A DNA stretch of 64,000 bases from Cellvibrio sp. PSBB023 (GTDB lineage Bacteria > Pseudomonadota > Gammaproteobacteria > Pseudomonadales > Cellvibrionaceae). How positions within the stretch are numbered: the stretch's first letter is position 1; every line of letters begins with the position of its first letter. Shown here one piece after another: positions 44,218 to 53,567 of this stretch. Position numbers and translations under genes: made by a program. The stretch is taken from the NCBI RefSeq assembly GCF_002007605.1, contig NZ_CP019799.1, forward strand, positions 1,302,001-1,366,000, read 5' to 3'. The notes beneath the pieces were generated by a model that made no database searches, was not told where the DNA came from, and saw only the letters and a program-made list of their open reading frames with translations.

Positions 44218-46716
44218 TCAGCGAGCTGACCATTGCGCCAACCAGGCATCAAACTGCGCTGGCGGTAAGGCTTTGGAAAAGTGATAGCCCTGCATCAAAC
44301 GACAACCTTCATTGACGAGCAATGTCATTTCGTTGCTGGTTTCTACCCCTTCGGCAATGGTGTCCATACCCAGTGACTGCGCGAGCCGGATGATGTAACT
44401 GACGATGGCCAGCGACGCTTCATCGGATTGCATATCACGAACAAACGATTGATCAATTTTTAAAATATTTACCGGCAAACGACGCAGGTAATTCAAACAG
44501 GAAAAGCCGGTGCCAAAATCATCAATGGCAATGCGATACCCAAGGTCGCGAAACAGTTGCAACTCATGAATGGAGGCATCCATATCGCTCATGAGCATAC
44601 TTTCTGTCAGTTCCAACTCCAGCGATTGGGGCTGCGCACCGGCGGCATCCATAATCGCTTGCACTTCACTCAAAAAACCCGGCTGATGAAATTGCAATGC
44701 GGAAATATTAACGCTCACCACCATTTGCTTATGGCCTTCGGCCTGCCAGCGTGTGATCTGGCGCGCGGCCTCGGCAATCACCCAACCGCCAATCGGAATA
44801 ATCAGGCCGATCTCTTCGGCGAGCGGAATAAAATCATTGGGTGGCACCAATCCGCGTTCAGGGTGGCGCCAACGAATCAGTGCCTCGGCGCCGTATAACT
44901 GTTGCTTGGTGGCGTCAATTTGCGGCTGATAATGCAATTCAAACTGCCCTAAATCCAGGGCCAGGCGCAAATCGTATTCCAGCTTTAACCTATCCAGCGT
45001 GCGCGAGTTTAACAGCGGTGTGTAAAACTGATAATTGTTGCGCCCTTTTTCCTTGGCGAGATACATAGCCGCATCTGCATTTTTAATCAGGGCACTGGGC
45101 GAATCGCCATCTTCCGGATAAATCGCAATACCAATACTCGGGCTCAAATGCAGTGGCATGTCTTCCAATATATGAGGCTTTAATAATTCCTCGCGCACTT
45201 TAATCGCCACTTCGGCCAAATCGCGCTCATCATTTACACGCGGCAGTAATACCACAAATTCGTCGCCACCCAAGCGCGCGACAGTATCGTCATTGCGAAT
45301 CACTTTTTTGAGTCGCTGTGCCGTTTCGCGCAGAATTTGATCGCCCGCCGAATGTCCCAGGGAATCGTTGATATTTTTAAAGCGATCCAAATCAATAAAT
45401 AGCACGCCGATTTTTTCCTGCCGACGTTTGGCAGTGTTGATCGCCATTTCCAGGCGATCATTTAACAAGGTGCGATTCGGCAATTCGGTGAGGCTGTCAT
45501 GGTGAGCGAGAAAATCGAGCCGCTCGCGGGATTTTTTGCGCTCGGAAATATCAGTAAAAATCGCGATGTAATTTTCCACCTGCCCGTCGCTACCCAATAC
45601 GCGGCTGATTGAAAACCAGGAGGGAAATGTCTCACCGTTTTTGCGCTGGTTGGTCAGTTCCCCCAGCCAGGCACCGCGCTCATTGAGCACCGCAATCAGG
45701 TTGCGAAAAAAACCACGGGGGTGCTGGCTGGCGCCCACTTGTGCAGCATCCACGCCCAATACATCGGCGGCACTGAAACCCATCATTTTTTCATAGGTTT
45801 TGTTGACCAGCACGATGCACAATTTAGCGTCGAGAATCATGATCGCTTCGTTGCTGCCTTCAAACACCTTGGCCCACAATCGCAGCTCGGCTTCTTGATG
45901 TTTTCGCTGGGTAATGTCGCGAATCACCATCACCACTTCTTGCTGTTCGCGCAACATAATGCGCGCTTCCCAGGTGCGCATTTTTCCTTGCAAAGGCGAC
46001 CAGTCAAACTCAACCAACTGTTCACTTTGGCCGGCAAATACGCGGCGAATATGCGGGGCGAGGATTCGGTATACCGGCGCGGGTAAATGCCCCTCACCAC
46101 TCACATCATCGTAATTCACCCAGTGATCCATCTCGTGGGTATAGGCACCTACTTGCATGTCGATCACATGACCATCGCGGTCGATGCGCAAAATCATGTC
46201 GGGAATACCCGCCAACAGTGCGCGGGTTTTTCCTTCGCTCACACTCACATCGTGAAATGCTTTTTTAGCACGCAAAATAAATTGCAGGCGATAGGGAAGC
46301 GAACCCCAGCTGACCGGTTTGGTAATAAAATCCGTCGCGCCGGATTCATAGGCGTGATGTATGGACTCTATATCGCCCAGCCCCGTCACCATGGCAATGG
46401 GTAAATCGTGACCGCGCGGATCATTTAACAACTCGCGACACAAGCTGAAACCATCGCCGTCAGGCAAGAGCACATCCAGCAACACAATGTCCGGTTTACG
46501 CTCGGCAAACCGCGCCCGTGCTGAAGCGCAATCAGCGGCTTCAATGACTTGAAACCCCGATTGCTCCAGGGTGATGCTGGTCATCAGGCGCGCGGCCTCA
46601 TCATCATCAACAACCAGCACTACACATGTCGCCGTATCCCCCATGGTGATCAGGGGTACGCCGCTATCGGTGGTTTTTTGTTTGTCTGCATCAGGCATGG
46701 GGCTAGTGTCTTTCAC
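44218..46716 (-). CDS. Receiver-PAS-PAS-GGDEF-EAL cyclic-di-GMP enzyme
   Basis: An 832-residue cytoplasmic protein. The N-terminal receiver has phosphoacceptor Asp in DIVLLDVLLPDGDGF. Two PAS-like domains follow, then GGDEF (RLGGDEF, about residue 480) with RNDD at the inhibitory site, and EAL (GAEALIRWRH, about 610) with DDFGTGFSCLNYL. Both catalytic motifs look intact. The GTG start at 46716 overlaps the kinase stop by four bases and has AAAGGAG upstream, so the kinase and this receiver protein are made together and are very probably a phosphorelay pair. Confidence 0.92.
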   Translation of the reverse strand: MKDTSPMPDADKQKTTDSGVPLITMGDTATCVVLVVDDDEAARLMTSITLEQSGFQVIEAADCASARARFAERKPDIVLLDVLLPDGDGFSLCRELLNDPRGHDLPIAMVTGLGDIESIHHAYESGATDFITKPVSWGSLPYRLQFILRAKKAFHDVSVSEGKTRALLAGIPDMILRIDRDGHVIDMQVGAYTHEMDHWVNYDDVSGEGHLPAPVYRILAPHIRRVFAGQSEQLVEFDWSPLQGKMRTWEARIMLREQQEVVMVIRDITQRKHQEAELRLWAKVFEGSNEAIMILDAKLCIVLVNKTYEKMMGFSAADVLGVDAAQVGASQHPRGFFRNLIAVLNERGAWLGELTNQRKNGETFPSWFSISRVLGSDGQVENYIAIFTDISERKKSRERLDFLAHHDSLTELPNRTLLNDRLEMAINTAKRRQEKIGVLFIDLDRFKNINDSLGHSAGDQILRETAQRLKKVIRNDDTVARLGGDEFVVLLPRVNDERDLAEVAIKVREELLKPHILEDMPLHLSPSIGIAIYPEDGDSPSALIKNADAAMYLAKEKGRNNYQFYTPLLNSRTLDRLKLEYDLRLALDLGQFELHYQPQIDATKQQLYGAEALIRWRHPERGLVPPNDFIPLAEEIGLIIPIGGWVIAEAARQITRWQAEGHKQMVVSVNISALQFHQPGFLSEVQAIMDAAGAQPQSLELELTESMLMSDMDASIHELQLFRDLGYRIAIDDFGTGFSCLNYLRRLPVNILKIDQSFVRDMQSDEASLAIVSYIIRLAQSLGMDTIAEGVETSNEMTLLVNEGCRLMQGYHFSKALPPAQFDAWLAQWSAR

Positions 46717-49415
46717 GTGGATCGCTCCTTTCGCTCTAATTCAGCCAAACCCTCTAGCGATAAATCATAGAGCCGTAAAATAGTATCAACCTGCTGCGCG
46801 GCGTCCTCCATATCGCCCTTGCGCGCACTGGCCTCACAATCTCGACAAGCGGCTGCCAAATCCAGTAACCCGAGATTAGCAGCGCTGTTTTTAAAATTGT
46901 GTGCGGTTTTGTAGAGTAAATTGGCATCCCCTGTGGTAACAGCCTGACGCAACTGGGTAATAAGTGCAGGACTGGCACCGCGAAACAAACCAATAATTTT
47001 GAGCAACAACCCTTCGCGCAGCTCGCGCAACTGTCGGATGACTTGCTGGTCAATTTCAATGGCCTCTCCCCCCACCGCGGAAGGTGTCTGTTGTTCCGGC
47101 AACCAACGGCTGAGGGTTTGATACAACTGCATTTGGGAAAAGGGTTTGCTGAGGTAATCATCCATCCCCTGGGCCAGACAATGCTCGCGATCGCCGCTGA
47201 TTGCATTGGCGGTCAGCGCCACAATCGGCACCTGCGGCAACCCTATGGATTGCTCCCGCTGGCGGATGCGACGGCTGGCTTCAAAGCCATCCATAACCGG
47301 CATCTGGCAATCCATCAGCACCAGGTCAAAGCCACGGCGATCAATCAGTGCCAGAGCCTCCTGGCCGTTATTGGCGAGGGTCAAATCCAGCCCCATACGC
47401 TGCAACATAGCCTTGGCGACTTCTTGATTGACCGGGTTATCCTCCGCCAGCAGGACTCGCCCGCTCAATGGTTTCAGGCCAGATGTTGCCAAAGTGCCCT
47501 GCTTACTCACGGGCGCACCAAGGGGTTGGTAAATAAAATCACCGGCAGCGACCTGGGCAATAAGCCCATGCAGCTCGGCCTGACGGGCGGGTTTAAACAA
47601 CATCAAGGCGCGATTGGCCAATGACTCCTGAATCGCAACACCGGCAGGACACAAGATAATCACCGCCAGGGATTCAAACAGTGGCGACGCCGCCAAGCTA
47701 TCCAACACGGCACCGGCATTCATTTCCGGCATCGCCCAGTCAGTTAATAACAACTCAAACGGGGCGTCGGTTTTGGCCTGTTTATTCAGCAATGCCAAGG
47801 CTTCAGCGGCAGACTCTGCCAACACCGGCGCAATACCCCAGGTGCGCAACCATTCGTCGAGGATATCGCGGCTGACATCATTATCGTCAACCACCAGGGT
47901 TCGCAGTGGTTTGAGCGGATGGAAGGCAACATCAGCGGAAGCGTCGTTGTCAGCTTCCAGGTGCAGGTCAAAATAAAAACGACTGCCCTCGCCTGGCAAA
48001 CTCTCCAACTGGATTTGTCCGCCCATCATTTCAATCAGGCGCTGTGAAATGGCTAGCCCCAAACCCGTGCCGCCGTATTTACGCGACATGGATGAATCCG
48101 CCTGGGTGAAGGACTGAAACAGCTTGGCGCTTTGCTCGGGGGAAATTCCAATACCGGTATCGCGGACACTAAAGCGCAACTGCAATTTGTCGTCATGACG
48201 GGCAACCAGCGCAACGCCAATTTCTACCTCACCATCTTCCGTAAATTTAATGGCGTTGCTCAATAAATTGGTGATGACCTGCCCCAAGCGCGGGCCATCG
48301 CCCATGACTGATACCGGGGGCAGCGGTGTTCTACACAGCAACTCCAAATTTTTGCTCTGGGCGATGGGGGCATAGCGCTCGGCAATATCTTCCACCAGCG
48401 TATTGAGCGAAAAAGGCAATGACTCCAGTTCCAACTTGCCTGCTTCGATTTTGGAAAAGTCGAGGATGTCGTTGATGATTAACAGCAGGTCTTCGCTGGA
48501 GCGGCGCGCCACCCGGGCGAAGCGTTTTTGTTTGCTGTCCAGCTCCGTTTCCAGCAGCAAACCGGTCATGCCCATAATGCCATTCAGTGGTGTGCGTATT
48601 TCATGGCTCATCACGGCCAGAAAGTCACTTTTTGCCTTGCTGGCTGCCTCTGCCTGCTCCCGCGCATATTGCAATTCCAGGGTGCGTTCAAACACACGTT
48701 GCTCAAGCAATTCCTGGTTCTGGCGCAGCTCGCTGTCCTGCATTTCAATGCGATCCAACATGGCATTGAAGCGACGAGTCAGCAGGCCGACTTCATCCTC
48801 CACCGAGGTCTCTGGCGCACGGGCATCATATTGGCCTTCATCACCCACTTTTTGCGCCAGCTCACTCAGGCTTCCCAAAGGGCGCATCACCCGCGAAATT
48901 AATGTCCAGGCCAAAATGCCCGACACCAACAAGGCCACCAGTGCCGCTGCCAGCACCCAGCCAATCTGGCCGTAAAATTGTTCGCGCAGCGGTTTCAGGG
49001 TGACATCCAGCTCCAAATAGCCAAGAGGTTCGTCAGCCCAAAAGACATCGGCGCGCACCAGTGTGTCGCGCACTATTGGCGTGGAGCCCGGTGTGGGCAG
49101 CACTGCGCGGTACTCAGCCAACTGCTTGTTATTGATGAGGATCAGGCGCGCGGCAATCACCTTGGGCTCTACCCGCAACACTGCCAGGGTTTGCTGCGCG
49201 GCATCTTTATCCGCAAACATACTCGGCGCCGCCATATTCAGGGCCGTTGCCTCAGCCAGAATTTGCAGTTGGTTATTTACCTGGGTCACAAAGTAGTTGT
49301 ACTGCTGCCAACTGGACACCAGCGCCGCGCCCAGTACGGCAATGCTGGTCAACAACATAGCCAAGAGGCTGATTTTGCGGGTCAGTGAAGTTCCGGGAGG
49401 AGTCGAGTTAGACAT
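46713..49415 (-). CDS. Hybrid sensor kinase with YfiN-like (CHASE8) periplasmic domain
   Basis: A 900-residue kinase. A first membrane helix (about 12-32), a periplasmic domain (about 35-150, with EATALNMAAPSMFADKDAAQQTLAVL and PKVIAARLI) and a second helix (about 152-175) lead to HAMP. The periplasmic domain resembles the CHASE8 sensor of YfiN/TpbB rather than that of common kinases. Then come the H-box (SHEIRTPLNG, about 272), ATPase, a first receiver (LLTDWAMPEM), a second (LVLMDCQMPVMDG) and a C-terminal Hpt domain (TAHNFKNSAANLG, about 835). The stop overlaps the next gene; yfiR ends one base before its start. Confidence 0.88.
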   Translation of the reverse strand: MSNSTPPGTSLTRKISLLAMLLTSIAVLGAALVSSWQQYNYFVTQVNNQLQILAEATALNMAAPSMFADKDAAQQTLAVLRVEPKVIAARLILINNKQLAEYRAVLPTPGSTPIVRDTLVRADVFWADEPLGYLELDVTLKPLREQFYGQIGWVLAAALVALLVSGILAWTLISRVMRPLGSLSELAQKVGDEGQYDARAPETSVEDEVGLLTRRFNAMLDRIEMQDSELRQNQELLEQRVFERTLELQYAREQAEAASKAKSDFLAVMSHEIRTPLNGIMGMTGLLLETELDSKQKRFARVARRSSEDLLLIINDILDFSKIEAGKLELESLPFSLNTLVEDIAERYAPIAQSKNLELLCRTPLPPVSVMGDGPRLGQVITNLLSNAIKFTEDGEVEIGVALVARHDDKLQLRFSVRDTGIGISPEQSAKLFQSFTQADSSMSRKYGGTGLGLAISQRLIEMMGGQIQLESLPGEGSRFYFDLHLEADNDASADVAFHPLKPLRTLVVDDNDVSRDILDEWLRTWGIAPVLAESAAEALALLNKQAKTDAPFELLLTDWAMPEMNAGAVLDSLAASPLFESLAVIILCPAGVAIQESLANRALMLFKPARQAELHGLIAQVAAGDFIYQPLGAPVSKQGTLATSGLKPLSGRVLLAEDNPVNQEVAKAMLQRMGLDLTLANNGQEALALIDRRGFDLVLMDCQMPVMDGFEASRRIRQREQSIGLPQVPIVALTANAISGDREHCLAQGMDDYLSKPFSQMQLYQTLSRWLPEQQTPSAVGGEAIEIDQQVIRQLRELREGLLLKIIGLFRGASPALITQLRQAVTTGDANLLYKTAHNFKNSAANLGLLDLAAACRDCEASARKGDMEDAAQQVDTILRLYDLSLEGLAELERKERST

Positions 49416-49416
49416 A

Positions 49417-49986
49417 TTAACTTCGCTCCTTCGTTGGCTTTCTGGCCAGCTTGAGCAACTGGCTACTCACTTTCACACCCGCGTGCCCTATCGCCCATTC
49501 GTTAATAATGAATTCAATGCGATTATCCACTGTGCGCACCAACGCGATGGCAACACGTTTGTCACTTGGATCAGGCTCGTCGGCAACCAGTAATGCGCCG
49601 GGCGGCAATTGCGCCGGCAAGGGAAAACGTTCGCCGCTCATGGGGCGATAAATCATTTGGCAAGAGGTTAAGTGTTGGCCGAGGTCATCCGCTTTATCAA
49701 TATAAACAACCTGGATAAACCGCTGCGGTTGTGACTTTTTTTCCAACTGTGCCAAAGCTTGGCGAGTAATACCTTCAGCCCCCAAGGCACAGAGTGAAAT
49801 GGGTTGGTTTTCACGCTGGGGCCATTCAATAAATTTTAAAAAGTTGTACACAAATGCAACGCGTAAGCTGGCCTCGGACGCCTGCGCCGAAGCCACAAAA
49901 AAAGGGGTCGAGAGCAAAACTCCCACACCTGAATAAATTAATCGACGACCAGCAGTTCTGGCCAACCTTCCCAGCACAGACTTCAC
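49417..49986 (-). CDS. yfiR: YfiR-family periplasmic regulator (DUF4154)
   Basis: A 189-residue periplasmic protein with the YfiR/DUF4154 pattern: ASLRVAFVYNFLKFIEWP, ISLCALGAEGITRQAL.....KSQPQRFIQVVYI, CQMIYRP and VRTVDNRIEFIINEWAIGHAGVKVSSQLLKLA. YfiR binds and represses the periplasmic domain of the diguanylate cyclase YfiN. No yfiN is present; the next gene is the kinase with a YfiN-like sensor. The GTG at 49986 is preferred because GAGGGA lies ten bases upstream and a signal peptide follows; the frame is open further up. It leads the operon. Confidence 0.9.
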   Translation of the reverse strand: MKSVLGRLARTAGRRLIYSGVGVLLSTPFFVASAQASEASLRVAFVYNFLKFIEWPQRENQPISLCALGAEGITRQALAQLEKKSQPQRFIQVVYIDKADDLGQHLTSCQMIYRPMSGERFPLPAQLPPGALLVADEPDPSDKRVAIALVRTVDNRIEFIINEWAIGHAGVKVSSQLLKLARKPTKERS

Positions 49987-50147
49987 CTTGTGCGATTCCC
50001 TCGTATAAAGCGCGTTAATCTGCTCAGGATAGCCCAGCGAGCTTCGATTTGCGATAAACGGATTCGCTATTTCCACTGCGCCCAACCACCTGCAGAACAC
50101 TAAGTGGTATCATACGTGCCCTCAAAATCCACCAATATGGCCTTTTT

Positions 50148-50999
50148 ATGTTGTTGTTTGTCGATAACCTAACCAATGTCGATTTCAGTTTTCTTGATCC
50201 GCAGCGCGGCCTACTGGGTGAGACCTGGTTAGCAAATGTCCGTTTGCACGGCGAATTGGATGAGCAGGGCATGGTGTGTGACTTTGGCACGGTTAAAAAA
50301 GTGATGCGCCATTGGTTGGATACTGAATTGGATCACCGCTTGGCAGTGCCCATTCGCTCACCGCAAATCCGCATTGAAGAAGAGGGAGATTTTCTCAGCA
50401 TTCATTGGCAATTTGGCACCAGTGGCGAATTTTTGCACACGCGTTCACCGCGCGATGCTATCGCCTTGGTTGATGCAGAGATCCTGACCGCAGAAACCGT
50501 CGCCGAGTGGTGCATTAGCCAACTCAAACAACAATTTCCATTAAGCGTGGCGCGCCTGGAATTGGACTTCACCCTGGAAGCCATGAATGGAGCTTATTAC
50601 CACTACAGTCACGGCCTTAAAAAGCACAAGGGAAATTGCCAACGTATTGCCCACGGCCACCGTTCGCGCATCGACATTTGGGCCAACGGCAAAAAATCCC
50701 CGAAACTGGAACAGCGCTGGGCCGATGAGTGGACTGATATTTATCTCGCTACCCGCGACGATTTAATTGCCAAACCGAAACACGCCGGGGTGGACTATTA
50801 CCAATTTGCTTACGAAGCGGAACAAGGCTCGTTTGACATTACCCTGCCCCAACGCTGCTGCTATTTGATCGACACCGACACCACCGTGGAGTTTATTGCC
50901 CATCACATTGCGCAAAAAACTCGTCAGGAAAACCCGGAAACGTCTATTCGTGTGAAAGCCTACGAAGGGATTAACAAAGGGGCGATTGCCGAAGCCTAA
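50148..50999 (+). CDS. Two-module 6-pyruvoyltetrahydropterin/6-carboxytetrahydropterin synthase-like protein
   Basis: A 283-residue protein with two T-fold modules. The first (residues 1-130) has GMVCDFGTVKKVM and LDHRL, with the Asp and His of the active site, but lacks the HGH zinc site. The second has the Cys/zinc segment in GNCQRIAHGHRSRIDIW and a Glu in TTVEFIAHHIA. The single-module enzyme QueD makes a queuosine precursor; this double form is common in gammaproteobacteria but its reaction is less clear. It ends three bases from the convergent yqcC stop. Confidence 0.8.
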   Translation: MLLFVDNLTNVDFSFLDPQRGLLGETWLANVRLHGELDEQGMVCDFGTVKKVMRHWLDTELDHRLAVPIRSPQIRIEEEGDFLSIHWQFGTSGEFLHTRSPRDAIALVDAEILTAETVAEWCISQLKQQFPLSVARLELDFTLEAMNGAYYHYSHGLKKHKGNCQRIAHGHRSRIDIWANGKKSPKLEQRWADEWTDIYLATRDDLIAKPKHAGVDYYQFAYEAEQGSFDITLPQRCCYLIDTDTTVEFIAHHIAQKTRQENPETSIRVKAYEGINKGAIAEA

Positions 51000-51002
51000 C
51001 GT

Positions 51003-51332
51003 TTATTGCTCGCGAGTGAGCAGGCGATCAATTTTTTTCAAATGCGACACCAAGGGTGTTGAATGCAGGTTCAACACCGAAAAATACTCTTCCGCCATAG
51101 GCGCCACCGAGCAATAGCTGGGTAATTCCATTTGTTGCTCGATCATAAAATACAAACGCGGCAATAATATAAATTGCACCCACTGCGGAAAGGTCATGGT
51201 ATCTATCGCAAAGGGCTCTGTGCTTGCCAAAGCCTCTTCAGAAATCATTTCAAACTCCCACAAGTGCAATTGACGCAATTCTTTTTCGACGTCCATTAAT
51301 ACTTCAGCGACGGAGACATGAAGGTTGTTCAT
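51003..51332 (-). CDS. yqcC: YqcC family protein (DUF446)
   Basis: A 109-residue YqcC protein with the hallmark LRQLHLWE...P.......FAIDTMTFPQWVQFILLPRL. ATG 51332 gives the family start. In many genomes yqcC neighbours truC, which is not seen here. Role unknown. A hairpin-forming repeat lies in its leader. Confidence 0.9.
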   Translation of the reverse strand: MNNLHVSVAEVLMDVEKELRQLHLWEFEMISEEALASTEPFAIDTMTFPQWVQFILLPRLYFMIEQQMELPSYCSVAPMAEEYFSVLNLHSTPLVSHLKKIDRLLTREQ

Positions 51333-51353
51333 TTGGGTTCTCTGCAAAACATG

Positions 51354-51419
51354 TGTTGGGCATCGCTGCGCTCAGCACCAACCTACGCGAGCACCCCGTA
51401 GGTTGGTACGTGCCCAACA
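51354..51419. repeat. REP-like palindromic element
   Basis: Outer arms TGTTGGGCA (51354-51362) and TGCCCAACA (51411-51419), inner arms ACCAACCTACG (51377-51387) and CGTAGGTTGGT (51397-51407). The intervening GCTGCGCTCAGC is itself self-complementary. The sequence type is known as a scattered intergenic repeat in proteobacteria. Confidence 0.8.
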
Positions 51420-51428
51420 TAGCTGTGT

Positions 51429-53567
51429 TTATTTATGAATAATATGCGTGAAAGGCGGCAAGGAGTTCAAAATTGCCTTGCCATAACGCTTGGTGATGAT
51501 ACGGCGATCCAGCAAACTGATTTTGCCCGTATCACTTTCGGTACGCAGCAAACGGCCACAGGCCTGAATTAATTTCAGCGATGCATCGGGCACAGTGATT
51601 TCCATAAACGCATTACCGCCACGCGCCTCAATCCACTCCGAAAGCGATGCCTCAATCGGATCATCCGGCACAGCAAAGGGCAACTTGGCGATAATGACAT
51701 GAGTGCAGTATTTGCCCGGCAAATCCACCCCTTCAGCAAAACTCGCCAAACCAAACAGCACACTGCCCTGCCCTGCATCTATAGCTTGCTTATGCTGCAC
51801 CAGCATTTCCTGCTTGGAGTTATCGCCCTGCACTAAAATAATATCGCGCAAGTCTTCCGGCATATCTTCAAATACATCGAGCATTTGTTTGCGCGATGAA
51901 AACAGCACCAGTGTGCCCGCCTCCGGGTCAATCAAATTAGGCAGGTCATCGATAATCGCCAGGGTGTGCACATCGGCATTGGTGGCTTCCACCGCAGCAG
52001 ACGGAATTTCCAAGGTCGCTTGCTGGAAATTAAAGGGGCTGGGCACAACGTGATAATTGGCATCGGGCGGTGTTCCTGCGCGCATTTGAAAACGCTGGAA
52101 ATTGCCCAATGCGGTTAAGGTCGCGGAGGTAATCACCGCGCCGCAGGCTTTTTCCCACAAACTGAATTCCAGGGTTTTGGCCGCAAGAATGGGGCTGGAA
52201 CAAATTTCCAAATCCAGATTGCCGGTGTGATCGATGGGGGTGATCCAGCGCGCTTTGGGAACCGCACCGGGTTTATCCGGCGTGGCAAAACTCGCCCATA
52301 AATCGCGATTAGCTTCTGCCCGCGACTGCCAAGTACCTAACAGCGGGTAATTATTTTCCAAATCTATTTTCGGCACAGGGCAATGAACATCTTCCATGGC
52401 CTGGGTTAATTCATCGCACATTTTGCTGAGCAATTCGCTCAGGCGATCAAAGCCCTTGTATAACTCCACACAAGGTACTAACAAGTCCTGGGGAACTACG
52501 CCGTTATCAAAACGATAGTGATTTTGGCGATCATCAAACGCAATGCTCTGCGCCAGTTGATCAAACACCGGGTACAACTGATCCAACCGCTGCTTGCAAT
52601 CGATTAACGCGGCGGGCAATTGCTCGCCATAGCGATCCACATTTCCTGCGCCACTCACCGCGCCTAAAATTGCGCCAAGCGCTTTGTTGCATTGATCCAA
52701 CCATTTGCTGGTGGAAAGCATACGGCTGTGATGGGCGAAATGGCTCAGCGCTTTTTGCGGCAAGTGATGGCCTTCATCGAACACAAAAATGGCGTCTTCC
52801 GGCGCGGGCAAAATTGCACCGCCGCCCAAGGCCAAGTCAGCGAGCACCAAATCGTGATTAGTCACAATGCAATCCACTGCATGCATGGAATCGCGCGCTT
52901 TAAAAAAACTGCACACCGACACATTGGAGCAACGACGCCCTGTGCATTGGCGATGATCGGTGGTAATAATTTGCCACTCGTTTTGTTCGAGTGCTTGCGG
53001 CCAGGTGTCGCGCTCGCCATTCCATTTATTGGACGCGAGGGATTCCACCATGGATTGATAGAGCTTTATGCTCTGCGCCGACACACTCGGGTATTCATCT
53101 TCATAGAGTGCGCGGGTCGGGTTGATGCCACTTTCATATTCGGCAATCAGGTTGTCGAGTTTGCTCAAACACAAATAACGTCCGCGCCCTTTGGCCAGGG
53201 TGAAGGAAAAATTCAACCCGCTATTGCGATGCAAATCAGGCAAATCTTTATTCACAATCTGCTCTTGCAGGGCAACCGTCGCGGTGGAAACAACCAATTT
53301 TTTACCCAGCGCTTTCGCCATCACCAACGCCGGCAATAAATAGGCGATGGTTTTACCTGTACCTGTGCCCGCCTCTACCACACAAATATGACCACCGGCG
53401 CACTCTTCCACCAAGCGGTGATTTTCACCATCCAATTTAATGCTGCCGAGCGCCTTGGCGATTTCTGCAATCATTAATTTTTGGCCATAGCGGGATTTTA
53501 AGCCCTTATTTTCCAAAAAAGTGCTGTAGGCGCTTTGAATTTGCTTTTTGAGATCATCGGTTAGCAT
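51429..53567 (-). CDS. dinG: ATP-dependent DNA helicase DinG
   Basis: A 712-residue XPD-like 5'-3' helicase. Walker A is EAGTGTGKT, the DEGH box is in FVFDEGHHLPQKA, and four Fe-S cysteines are present (GRYLC then HRQCTGRRCSNVSVC). Later motifs include LFGLASFAEGVDLPGKYC and QACGRLLRTESDTG. DinG unwinds R-loops and D-loops. Its ATG lies inside the end of the acyltransferase gene with a 7-base overlap, so the two are coupled. Confidence 0.95.
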   Translation of the reverse strand: MLTDDLKKQIQSAYSTFLENKGLKSRYGQKLMIAEIAKALGSIKLDGENHRLVEECAGGHICVVEAGTGTGKTIAYLLPALVMAKALGKKLVVSTATVALQEQIVNKDLPDLHRNSGLNFSFTLAKGRGRYLCLSKLDNLIAEYESGINPTRALYEDEYPSVSAQSIKLYQSMVESLASNKWNGERDTWPQALEQNEWQIITTDHRQCTGRRCSNVSVCSFFKARDSMHAVDCIVTNHDLVLADLALGGGAILPAPEDAIFVFDEGHHLPQKALSHFAHHSRMLSTSKWLDQCNKALGAILGAVSGAGNVDRYGEQLPAALIDCKQRLDQLYPVFDQLAQSIAFDDRQNHYRFDNGVVPQDLLVPCVELYKGFDRLSELLSKMCDELTQAMEDVHCPVPKIDLENNYPLLGTWQSRAEANRDLWASFATPDKPGAVPKARWITPIDHTGNLDLEICSSPILAAKTLEFSLWEKACGAVITSATLTALGNFQRFQMRAGTPPDANYHVVPSPFNFQQATLEIPSAAVEATNADVHTLAIIDDLPNLIDPEAGTLVLFSSRKQMLDVFEDMPEDLRDIILVQGDNSKQEMLVQHKQAIDAGQGSVLFGLASFAEGVDLPGKYCTHVIIAKLPFAVPDDPIEASLSEWIEARGGNAFMEITVPDASLKLIQACGRLLRTESDTGKISLLDRRIITKRYGKAILNSLPPFTHIIHK

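Noticed and set aside
47043..47624. Open frame of 193 codons opposite the hybrid kinase
   Set aside because: Antisense to the receiver and Hpt domains; no signal of its own.
52692..53339. Open frame of 215 codons opposite dinG
   Set aside because: Fully antisense to conserved helicase motifs; a by-product of codon use on the other strand.
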